Source: Falsirhodobacter algicola (GTDB taxonomy: Bacteria; Pseudomonadota; Alphaproteobacteria; Rhodobacterales; Rhodobacteraceae). From it: a stretch of DNA of 64,000 nucleotides. The position numbers and the translations under genes are program-made. Shown here one piece after another: positions 35,330 through 42,652 of the stretch (positions within the stretch are counted from its first letter, which is position 1; every line of letters starts with the position of its first letter). Below the pieces are notes generated by a model. That model made no database searches. It was not told where the DNA came from and saw only the letters and a list, made by a program, of their open reading frames with translations. The stretch covers positions 33,618-97,617 of the forward strand of contig NZ_CP047292.1 of assembly GCF_018279165.1 (NCBI RefSeq), written 5' to 3'.

Positions 35330-36817
35330 ATGACGACACTGGACGGACTGGCCCACGGGCTTGGCGTGGCCCTGCAGCCGGGGATTCTGATCTACAGCCT
35401 TCTGGGCGCGCTGCTCGGCACCTTCGTCGGGGTCTTGCCGGGGATCGGGGCGATGGCGGCGATCACGCTCTTGCTGCCCATCACCTACTACATCTCCTCC
35501 GAGGCGGCGCTGGTCATGCTGGCGGGCGTCTATTACGGAGCGCAATATGGCGGCTCGGTCGCCTCGATCCTGCTGCGCCTGCCGGGCACGCCGCAATCGG
35601 CGGTCACCACGCTCGATGGCTATCCGCTGGCGCGGCAGGGGCGCGCGGGGGCCGCGCTCTTCACGGCGATGATCTCGTCCTTCGCGGGGTCCATGCTGGG
35701 GATCGCGATCCTCGTTCTGCTGGCGGGCTGGCTGTCGAAGGTCGCGACCAGCTTCGGCGCCGCCGATTACGCCGCGATGATGGTGATGGGGCTCGTCGCC
35801 GCCTCCACCGTGGGCAGCAGCCGCCCGGTCAAAAGCCTTGCGATGGTGGTGGTGGGGCTGATCCTCGGCTGCGTCGGAACGGACGTCAATTCCGGGGTTC
35901 AGCGCTTCACCTTCGGGCAGACGCAGCTGATGGACGGGATCAACCTCGTGGCGCTGGCGATGGGCCTCTTCGGCGTGGCCGAGGTCATCGCCAACATCCA
36001 AAGCGCCGACCGCCACGGCCCGCCCGATCGCGTCACCTTGCGCCAACTGATCCCGACGCGCGACGATCTGCGCCGCATCCTTGCGCCGATCCTGCGCGGC
36101 ACGGCGCTTGGCGGGTTCTTCGGGGCGCTGCCGGGGACCGGATCCACCATCTCCTCCTTCCTTGCCTACGCGACTGAGCGGCGCGTCTCCCGCCATCCCG
36201 AACGCTTCGGCAAGGGCGCGGTGGAGGGCATCGCCGGGCCGGAGGCCGCGAACAACTCCGCCTCCATCACCGCCTTCGTGCCGACGCTGACGCTGGGAAT
36301 TCCGGGCGATCCGATCATGGCACTGATGCTGGGCGCGCTGGTCATCCACGGCATCCAGCCCGGCCCGATGATGCTTCAGGAACGCCCGGACATGTTCTGG
36401 GGCCTCGTCGCCAGCTTCGGGATCGGCAACCTGTTCCTGCTACTGCTTAACCTGCCGCTGATCGGGATCTGGGTGTCGATGCTGCGCATCCCGTTCCGCT
36501 GGCTCTATCCTGCGATCATCGTGTTCATCTGCCTTGGGGTCTTTTCGGTCCGCGGCGCGGTCTTCGATCTGGTGATGGTGGCGGGGATCGGGGTGGTCGG
36601 CTATGCGCTGGCGCGGGCGAAGTTCAGCCCGGCGCTGCTGCTTCTGGGTTTCGTGCTCGGCCCGCTGATCGAGACGAACCTGCGCCGCGCGCTGCTCATC
36701 TCGCGCGGGGATGCGATGGTGTTCCTCGAACGGCCCATCGCCTGCGGCTTCTTGCTGGCGACGGCGCTGCTGCTGATCTGGCCGCTGCTGCGCCGCGCCC
36801 TGCCGGGGCGCGGCTAG
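35330..36817 (+). CDS. TTT transporter large membrane subunit TctA
   Basis: 495 residues, about 12 helices. GTFVGVLPGIGAMAAITLLLPITY, YYGAQYGGSVASILLRLPGTPQSAVTTLDGYPLAR and GPEAANNSASITAFVPTLTLGIPGDPIMALMLGALVIHGIQPGP are the two TctA repeats. It is the ion-coupled channel of the tripartite transporter. Last gene of pxpBC-tctCBA; a convergent gene ends 12 nt downstream. Confidence 0.95.
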   Translation: MTTLDGLAHGLGVALQPGILIYSLLGALLGTFVGVLPGIGAMAAITLLLPITYYISSEAALVMLAGVYYGAQYGGSVASILLRLPGTPQSAVTTLDGYPLARQGRAGAALFTAMISSFAGSMLGIAILVLLAGWLSKVATSFGAADYAAMMVMGLVAASTVGSSRPVKSLAMVVVGLILGCVGTDVNSGVQRFTFGQTQLMDGINLVALAMGLFGVAEVIANIQSADRHGPPDRVTLRQLIPTRDDLRRILAPILRGTALGGFFGALPGTGSTISSFLAYATERRVSRHPERFGKGAVEGIAGPEAANNSASITAFVPTLTLGIPGDPIMALMLGALVIHGIQPGPMMLQERPDMFWGLVASFGIGNLFLLLLNLPLIGIWVSMLRIPFRWLYPAIIVFICLGVFSVRGAVFDLVMVAGIGVVGYALARAKFSPALLLLGFVLGPLIETNLRRALLISRGDAMVFLERPIACGFLLATALLLIWPLLRRALPGRG

Positions 36818-36829
36818 GGCGCGCGGCCC

Positions 36830-37771
36830 TCAGTCCGGGATCGGCGACAGAAGCGGGCGGCCTTCGAAGAACGCCGTGAGGTTGTCGATCCCCAGCTGAT
36901 GCATCGCGCCGCGCGTCTCTTCGGTGCCGCTGGCAAGGTGCGGGGCCAGCACGACGTTCGGCAGCGCCAGAAGGCGCGGATCGGGCGTGGGTTCGGAGAG
37001 GAACACATCCAGCCCCGCCGAGGCGATGCCCCCTTCCTCCAGCGCGGCGATCAGGGCAGCTTCGTCCACCACCGTGCCGCGCGCGATGTTCACGAGGCAG
37101 CCCTCTTCGCCAAGCGCGCGCAGCACCTCGGCCGAGACGAGGCCCGCCGTCTCCGCCCCGCCCGCCGCCGCCACGATCAGGATGTCGGCCCATTCGGCCA
37201 GATCGCGCGGATTGTCGTGGAAGGCATAGGGCACGTCCTTCTTCGTGCGGCCCGAATAGGCGATTTCTAACCCAAAGGCTTCGCAACGCGTGGCGATCGC
37301 GCGCCCGATATTGCCGAGGCCCACGATCCCCACCTTCTTGCCCGCCGTGGAGCGGGTGAGCGGGAACATCCCCTTCTGCCCCCAATCGCCCGACCGCACA
37401 TAGGCATCCGCCTCGATCAGGCGGCGGCGCGCGTTCAGCATCAGCGCCAGCGCGATGTCGGCCACGTCATCCACCAGCGCGTCCGAGGCGTTGGAGATGG
37501 CGATCCCCCGCGCGCGCAGCGCCGCGATGTCCAGCGCCTCGTACCCGGCCGAGGTGATGGAGACCATCTCCAGCGCCGGAAGCTGCTCCAGCATGGCGGC
37601 ATCCAGCGGGAAATGCCCGCCGCAATAGACGGCACGGCAGCGCGGGCCCCATTCGGCAAGGAAGGCAACCGGGTCGGCGGCGGTGTCGTAGCGGTGGCAG
37701 GTGAAGCGTTCCTCCAATGCGGCCATCTGGGCGGGGCGGGCGGTGAAGGCCACGAGCAGGTCGGGTTTCAT
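36830..37771 (-). CDS. D-isomer-specific 2-hydroxyacid dehydrogenase
   Basis: 313 residues. Residues ~135-285 form the NAD(P)-binding Rossmann domain with VGIVGLGNIGRAIA. The catalytic set is recognisable: Arg in VNIARGTVVDE, Glu in FLSEPTPDP and His in LAPHLASGTEETR. The family reduces or oxidises 2-hydroxy acids such as glyoxylate, hydroxypyruvate or 2-ketogluconate; GRTKKDVPYAFHDN after the Rossmann strand favours NADP+, as Arg follows Ser-Gly. The start at 37771 has GGAGA 8 nt upstream. Divergent from the putP-like gene. Confidence 0.9.
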   Translation of the reverse strand: MKPDLLVAFTARPAQMAALEERFTCHRYDTAADPVAFLAEWGPRCRAVYCGGHFPLDAAMLEQLPALEMVSITSAGYEALDIAALRARGIAISNASDALVDDVADIALALMLNARRRLIEADAYVRSGDWGQKGMFPLTRSTAGKKVGIVGLGNIGRAIATRCEAFGLEIAYSGRTKKDVPYAFHDNPRDLAEWADILIVAAAGGAETAGLVSAEVLRALGEEGCLVNIARGTVVDEAALIAALEEGGIASAGLDVFLSEPTPDPRLLALPNVVLAPHLASGTEETRGAMHQLGIDNLTAFFEGRPLLSPIPD

Positions 37772-37953
37772 GCGCGGTACTCTCCTTGGGCTTTGGGAAT
37801 GCTGGCCCTGCATGACGCAGGCAGTTAGCCCGCGCAAGGCGCGATCCAAGGCCCCTGCCCCGCGCGCGAAAGACACGCCCGCCCAACAAAGCGTTTTGTT
37901 TTCCGGCCTGGCCATGAAACAACGCGCCACGTTTCACAACAGGAGACAATGAC

Positions 37954-39414
37954 ATGCAGACGGGAGTCTGGATCAGCCTTGCCGCCTATTTTCTGCTGAT
38001 GGTCGGCATCGGCATCTACGCCTGGCGCAAAAGCACCGCCAGTTCCGAGGAATACATGCTGGGCGGGCGCAACCTGTCGCCGCAGGTCGCGGCGCTGTCG
38101 GCGGGCGCTTCGGATATGAGCGGCTGGCTTCTCTTGGGCCTGCCGGGGGCGCTGTTCGTGTCCGGCCTGTCGCAATCGTGGATCGCGGTGGGCCTGTCGA
38201 TCGGCGCACTGCTCAACTGGATCATCGTCGCGCCGCGCCTGCGCGAACAGACGGAGCGTTACGACAACGCCCTGACGATCCCCGGTTTCCTCGGAAACCG
38301 CTTTCCCAGCCGCGCGGGGCTGCTGCGCTTGGTATCGGCGATCATCATCGTGATCTTCTTCGCCGTCTATACCGCCTCGGGGCTGGTGGCGGGGGGCAAG
38401 CTCTTCGCCAGCGCCTTCGGGGGCAGCTATATGGCGGGGGTGCTCATCACGCTGGGGATCGTGCTCGTCTATACGGTGATCGGCGGGTTCCTTGCCGTCA
38501 GCCTGACCGATTTCGTGCAAGGCTGCATCATGATGCTGGCGCTGGTCGTCATGCCCATCGTGATCCTGACCACCGGACAGGGCGGCGGCGTCGGACAGGC
38601 GGCGGACCGGCTGTCGGGGATGGATGACAGCTTCCTCTCCCTCTCCACCGGGGTGACGGCGATCGGCTGGATCTCGGCGATGGCGTGGGGCCTCGGCTAT
38701 TTCGGGCAGCCCCATATCATCGTGCGCTTCATGGCCATTCGCCGCGTGTCGGACGTGCCGCGCGCCCGCGCCGTCGGGATGAGCTGGATGCTCGTCTCGC
38801 TGATCGGGGCGGTGTCGCTCGGGGTGTTCGGGCGGGCCTATGCGCTGCGCAACGGGCTGGAGATCGCGGACCCGGAGACGCTGTTCATCGTGCTGTCGAA
38901 CCTGTTGTTCCATCCGCTGGTGACGGGGTTCCTCTATGCCGCGCTGCTGGCGGCGATCATGTCCACGGTCTCGAGCCAGCTTCTCGTCTCCTCCTCCTCG
39001 CTGACCGAGGACATCTACCGCCGCCTGCGCAAGCGCCCCGCCACCGAGCGGGAGCTGGTGACGGTGGGCCGTCTGGCGGTGCTGGCGGTCGGGCTGGTGG
39101 CGGTGGTGATCGCGCGCGATCCCGACTCGCAGGTGCTGGGCCTCGTCTCGAACGCATGGGCGGGCTTCGGCGCGGCCTTCGGCCCGCTGATCATCCTCGC
39201 GCTGACATGGCCGCGGATGACGGGCACGGGCGCCGTCGCGGGCCTGATCACGGGCGCGGTGACGGTGATCCTGTGGATCGCGCTCGGCCTCAACCAAACG
39301 CTGCTGGGCGGCGATGGGCTCTATGAGATCGTGCCGGGCTTCGCCGCCTCGTGGATCGCGATCGTCCTCGTCAGCCGCGCGGGCGCGGACCGGGGCGAAT
39401 ACCGCGCCGCCTGA
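37954..39414 (+). CDS. putP: Sodium/proline symporter (PutP type, SSS family)
   Basis: 486 residues, 13 helices. The N-terminus ISLAAYFLLMVGIGIYAWRKS and GGRNLSPQVAALSAGASDMSGWLLLGLPGA are highly typical of PutP. GWISAMAWGLGYFGQPHIIVRFMAI and AAIMSTVSSQLLVSSSSLTEDIYR are the conserved central and Na2-site segments. It would import proline or a similar compound with Na+. It is followed by pxpA, so transport of pyroglutamate, chemically close to proline, is an attractive but untested idea. AGGAGA precedes the ATG. Confidence 0.9.
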   Translation: MQTGVWISLAAYFLLMVGIGIYAWRKSTASSEEYMLGGRNLSPQVAALSAGASDMSGWLLLGLPGALFVSGLSQSWIAVGLSIGALLNWIIVAPRLREQTERYDNALTIPGFLGNRFPSRAGLLRLVSAIIIVIFFAVYTASGLVAGGKLFASAFGGSYMAGVLITLGIVLVYTVIGGFLAVSLTDFVQGCIMMLALVVMPIVILTTGQGGGVGQAADRLSGMDDSFLSLSTGVTAIGWISAMAWGLGYFGQPHIIVRFMAIRRVSDVPRARAVGMSWMLVSLIGAVSLGVFGRAYALRNGLEIADPETLFIVLSNLLFHPLVTGFLYAALLAAIMSTVSSQLLVSSSSLTEDIYRRLRKRPATERELVTVGRLAVLAVGLVAVVIARDPDSQVLGLVSNAWAGFGAAFGPLIILALTWPRMTGTGAVAGLITGAVTVILWIALGLNQTLLGGDGLYEIVPGFAASWIAIVLVSRAGADRGEYRAA

Positions 39415-39422
39415 GGGGGCGC

Positions 39423-39450
39423 GCGGCGCGGGGGGGCTGTCCCGCGCCGC
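39423..39450 (+). terminator. GC-rich hairpin between putP and pxpA
   Basis: gcggcgcggg (39423-39432) pairs perfectly with cccgcgccgc (39441-39450) around an 8-nt loop, 9 bases after the putP stop. Only atctt follows, so termination may be partial and pxpA may still be read through. Confidence 0.5.
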
Positions 39451-39512
39451 ATCTTGCCATTCCCGCCCCCCGGATGCGACACCCATCGGGGCCATCCAAA
39501 GGGGGAACGGAA

Positions 39513-40280
39513 ATGCGGACCATCGATCTCAACTGCGATATGGGCGAGGGCTTCGGCGCGTGGAGCATCGGCGACGATGCCGCGATGCTGGACATCGCCA
39601 CCACCGCCAACATCGCCTGCGGGTTCCATGCGGGCGATCCGGTGGTGATGCGCCGCACCATCGGCCTTGCGCGCGAGCGGGGGGTGGCGATCGGGGCGCA
39701 TCCCTCCTTCGCCGATCTGCCGGGCTTCGGACGCCGCCGCATTACGGGCGAACGCCCCGAGGATCTGGAGACGCAGATCATCTATCAGATCCTGTCGCTC
39801 GGCGCGCTGGCGCGGCTGGACGGGCATCCCCTGACGCATGTGAAGCTGCACGGCGCGCTGTCGAACATGGCGGCCGAGGATGCCGCCTTGGCCGAGACCT
39901 GCGTACGCGCGGTGCGGGCGGCCGATCCGGGGCTGATCTTCGTGGCCCTGCCCTATTCCGAAAGCTGGACCGCCGCCGAGCGGGCGGGCCTGACGCTGGC
40001 CTGCGAGGTCTTTGCCGACCGCACCTATGCGCCCGATGGCCGTCTGATGCCGCGCTCCGCCCCTGGATCGGTGATCCACGATGCCGCGCAAAGCTGCGAG
40101 CATGTGCTGGAGATGGTGGTGAACCGCCGCATCCCGACCGTCGGCGGCGCCCCGCTGGAGGTGGAGCCGGACACGATCTGCGTGCATGGCGACACGCCCG
40201 GCGCGGTGACCATGGCCCGCCTTCTGCGCCGCGCGCTGGAGGCCGAGGGCGTCAGCCTCGCGCCCTTTGCGCGCCGCTAA
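39513..40280 (+). CDS. pxpA: 5-oxoprolinase subunit A (LamB/YcsF family)
   Basis: 255 residues, full length. IDLNCDMGEGFGAW, ANIACGFHAGDP and VKLHGALSN are the family signatures; the Asp/His residues there line the active site. PxpA binds 5-oxoproline and supplies the third subunit of the ATP-dependent 5-oxoprolinase with PxpB and PxpC (32152-33833). In many bacteria the three genes are contiguous; here pxpA is detached and sits behind putP. GGGGGAACGGAA precedes the ATG. Its stop overlaps the stop of the convergent rep gene by 3 nt. Confidence 0.93.
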   Translation: MRTIDLNCDMGEGFGAWSIGDDAAMLDIATTANIACGFHAGDPVVMRRTIGLARERGVAIGAHPSFADLPGFGRRRITGERPEDLETQIIYQILSLGALARLDGHPLTHVKLHGALSNMAAEDAALAETCVRAVRAADPGLIFVALPYSESWTAAERAGLTLACEVFADRTYAPDGRLMPRSAPGSVIHDAAQSCEHVLEMVVNRRIPTVGGAPLEVEPDTICVHGDTPGAVTMARLLRRALEAEGVSLAPFARR

Positions 40281-40936
40281 CCTTCGATCCGCAGGGCGTG
40301 GATGCCGTTCTCACGCCCGGCGGCAAGGATGCGCAGCGCCAGATGCGTCTGCACATAGGAGGCGTGGAACCGGCTCGGGGCGTGCAGATGCAGCTCTCCG
40401 CCCTGCAACGGGCCGGGGCGCAACTGGCGCAGCCATGTCGAATAGAGGACCGGGGCCTCGGCGGCGAAGCTCTGCAGGATGCGCGTCCACGGATCCTCGC
40501 CCTCGGGCTGGGGAAAGGGGATGACCTGCGATGTCCCCGCGGGGACGGGGGATGGGGTCAGCCGCTCCTCGAGGTCGGGGCCGATGGCGGCCCAATGGGG
40601 GGCGGTGTCCTGCAACAGCTGCGCAAGGCCCAGCCCGTATTCGGCCACCCGGCCCCGCCCGCCCTGTCGGCGCAGCACCAGCCAGCCACGTTCGCGCAGG
40701 CGGGCCATCTCGCGCTTGACGGTGCGTTCATCGACCGACCAGAGGGCCGCGATCTCGCGCTGGCCGGTGGCGAGGCGGTCGCGGCGCCAGTCGTAGCGGG
40801 CCGTGATCAGCACGATCAGCCGCAGCGCCAGACGCTGATCCGCCGGCCCTCCGGCCAGACCCGCCGCGCCGATCGCGGTCAACAGATCGTACTTGCGCGA
40901 CGCGGCGCCCTGCCCCGTCAACCGTGCCACTGCCAT
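40277..40936 (-). CDS. DnaA-like plasmid replication initiator
   Basis: 219 residues. The N-terminal half contains a winged helix (GQREIAALWSVDERTVKREMARLRERGWLVLRRQGGRGR). The C-terminal ~65 residues (DPWTRILQSFAAEAPVLYSTWLRQLRP...GELHLHAPSRFHASYVQTHLALRIL) align with domain I of DnaA, which in E. coli runs WQQCLARL...TEFSMWIRPL...LYAPNRFVLDWV. There is no AAA+ domain. Such short DnaA-like replicases are a known replicon type in Rhodobacterales. ATG 40936 with AGAGG 5 nt upstream is preferred to GTG 40942. It is divergent from parA across a likely origin. The codons for VPAGT in SPVPAGTSQ carry one copy of the replicon palindrome. Confidence 0.8.
   Translation of the reverse strand: MAVARLTGQGAASRKYDLLTAIGAAGLAGGPADQRLALRLIVLITARYDWRRDRLATGQREIAALWSVDERTVKREMARLRERGWLVLRRQGGRGRVAEYGLGLAQLLQDTAPHWAAIGPDLEERLTPSPVPAGTSQVIPFPQPEGEDPWTRILQSFAAEAPVLYSTWLRQLRPGPLQGGELHLHAPSRFHASYVQTHLALRILAAGRENGIHALRIEG
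40532..40547. repeat. Replicon palindrome copy 1, inside rep
   Basis: tgtccccgcggggacg, 15 of 16 bases of the perfect palindrome tgtccccgcggggaca. On the rep strand it is read GTC CCC GCG GGG ACA (V-P-A-G-T). Candidate partition (parS-like) or initiator site. Confidence 0.7.
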
Positions 40937-41347
40937 CTTCACCTCTGCCGCATCGCTGCGGTCGTCTTACGCCCCGGAAGCTTGCGTTCCGGTTGGGGCA
41001 CCGTGCGCAGCCCCCGGCCGGGATGCAACACAACGCTTTTCGAACCTCGGCGGTCATTAGCGTTGCCCGGACCGATTCTGTCAAGACGCAACCCGCCCGG
41101 ATCCGATCCGAGAATCTAAAAGAAGGTTATAAGGTATTGGGGGACACCCATGATGTCCCCTGATCATCCCCAAAATGTCCCCTTAGGGTGGGCAGATGGG
41201 CGATCCTGTCCCCTTTTGCGCCCGTGGCGCCGCTGGGATGTCCCCGCAGGGACATAATCGCTGCCCTCACGATAAACCCTCTTTATCTGTTTTGCAAATC
41301 CGGCGTAAATGCAGGAAAGGAAGACAAGTACGTTGGCAGGAGGCGAA
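40937..41347. other. Putative replication origin (iteron-like) between rep and parA
   Basis: 411 bases between the divergent rep and parA genes. The heptamer tgtcccc recurs as direct repeats starting at 41154, 41176, 41207 and 41239 (spacing 22, 31 and 32 nt, about 2, 3 and 3 helical turns), with an inverted copy gggggaca at 41139-41146. Two AT-rich stretches stand out in this GC-rich DNA, at about 41109-41138 (containing aggttataaggtat) and about 41266-41312. Repeats plus AT-rich DNA beside an initiator gene are the usual layout of a plasmid oriV. The divergent promoters of rep and parA must also lie here. Open frames in this stretch look non-coding. Confidence 0.65.
41239..41254. repeat. 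Replicon palindrome copy 2, in the origin region
   Basis: tgtccccgcagggaca, one mismatch from the 16-bp palindrome. It is the only full-length copy outside a gene and lies 94 nt before the parA start; its left arm is the last of the four spaced tgtcccc repeats. Confidence 0.7.
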
Positions 41348-42652
41348 ATGTTCACCCATGATGATTTGACGCGACTGCAGAGCCAGTCGCTCAAGATGCA
41401 GGGCTGGATCCGGCAGCAGACCTACTCCCCCGAGATGGAGAAGACGCTCCGGCGCTTTTCCAGCTGGGAATTGGCCGAACTGATCCTGGGGGTGAACCAA
41501 TCGACCCTGCGGGGACGGATGGCGGCGGACCCCTCCCTGCCCCAAGGGCTGGTGGAGGAAGACGGTCGGCAGCGCTGGTACACGCTGGAGGAGATCAACG
41601 AGATCCGGCGCAAGATGAAGATCAACCGCAAATCGCTGCTGCCGCCCCGCCCGGCGGGCAAGCGCGCGATCCGCGCCGCCGTCGCCAACTTCAAGGGCGG
41701 CGCGGGCAAGTCCACGGTGGCGCTGCACTTCGCGCATGCGGCGGCGCTGGACGGCTATCGCGTGCTGGCCGTCGATTTCGACCCGCAGGCCACGCTGTCG
41801 CATTCGATGGGCCTGTCGGATGTCGCCGAGGAGTTCACCGTCTGGGGCATCATGGCGCGCGATCTGATCCGCGAGACGGAGCGGATGAACAACGCCGTGC
41901 GCGGCGCCGAAACCGGCGCCGCCCTGCCCGAACGCCGCCTGCCCAGCAGCATCACCGGCATGGGCCTCAGCGATCTGCGCACGATGGACTTCATCAAGCC
42001 GACGCCGTGGCCGACGGTGGACATCATTCCCTCCTGCGCGAACGCCGCCTTCGTGGAGTTCGCCTCGGCGCAGTACCGGCATCTGAACCCCGAATGGTCG
42101 TTCTTCGCCTCGGTCTCGCGCTATCTCGACAGCCTGCCGGCCGATGCCTATGACATCATCATCTTCGACTGCCCGCCCGCCATCGGGTATCAGTCGATGA
42201 ATGCGGTGTTCGCGGCCGATGTCCTCTATATCCCCTCCGGCCCCGGCTATTGGGAGTATGACAGCACCACCTCCTTCATCGGGCAGCTGGCCGAAGCGCT
42301 CGGCGATCTCAGCCAGTTTCAGGGGATTGTCCCCGCGGGGACAATGGCGCTGCCCAAGGCCTTCCTCGACCTGCGCTTCCTTCTGACGCGGTTCGAACCG
42401 AACAACGAATTGCACCGCGCGATGCATCAAGCCTTCCGAAAGGTGTTCGAGGGTAGGGTGGCCGAACATCCGATCGAGATGACGCGGGCGGTCGAGCAAT
42501 CGGGCCGGTTCCTCGCCTCGATCTATGAAACCGACTATCGCGAGATGACGCGGGAGACGTGGCGCCGGGCCCGCGCCTCGTTCGACCGCGCGTATATGGA
42601 GTTCCGCGGCAACCTCGTCGCGGCATGGGACAAACTGGAGGCTGAGGCATGA
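41348..42652 (+). CDS. parA: ParA/RepA-type partition ATPase
   Basis: 434 residues, the long plasmid-type ParA. The N-terminal ~110 residues form a DNA-binding region (LAELILGVNQSTLRGRMAAD...GRQRWYTLEEINEIRRKM, a MerR-like helix-turn-helix) that usually autoregulates the operon. The ATPase domain has the deviant Walker A KGGAGKST (Lys121), LAVDFDPQATLSHSMG and the Walker B-like IIIFDCPPA. With ParB it segregates the replicon. An ideal AGGAGG (41338-41343) 4 nt upstream fixes the start at 41348. ATGA overlap with parB. Palindrome copy 3 lies inside, encoding VPAGT in QGIVPAGTMALP. Confidence 0.93.
   Translation: MFTHDDLTRLQSQSLKMQGWIRQQTYSPEMEKTLRRFSSWELAELILGVNQSTLRGRMAADPSLPQGLVEEDGRQRWYTLEEINEIRRKMKINRKSLLPPRPAGKRAIRAAVANFKGGAGKSTVALHFAHAAALDGYRVLAVDFDPQATLSHSMGLSDVAEEFTVWGIMARDLIRETERMNNAVRGAETGAALPERRLPSSITGMGLSDLRTMDFIKPTPWPTVDIIPSCANAAFVEFASAQYRHLNPEWSFFASVSRYLDSLPADAYDIIIFDCPPAIGYQSMNAVFAADVLYIPSGPGYWEYDSTTSFIGQLAEALGDLSQFQGIVPAGTMALPKAFLDLRFLLTRFEPNNELHRAMHQAFRKVFEGRVAEHPIEMTRAVEQSGRFLASIYETDYREMTRETWRRARASFDRAYMEFRGNLVAAWDKLEAEA
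42326..42345. repeat. Replicon palindrome copy 3, inside parA
   Basis: attgtccccgcggggacaat, a perfect 20-bp palindrome; the 16-bp core is 42328-42343. It is read GTC CCC GCG GGG ACA (V-P-A-G-T) in parA. Confidence 0.8.

Noticed and set aside
40924..41163. Plus-strand 79-codon frame between rep and parA
   Set aside because: Runs antisense through the rep start and promoter region, with no ribosome site and no similarity to known small proteins.
41164..41394. Minus-strand frame in the origin region that also contains VPAGT
   Set aside because: The VPAGT comes only from the palindrome; the frame overlaps the parA start, has no ribosome site and no recognisable protein.
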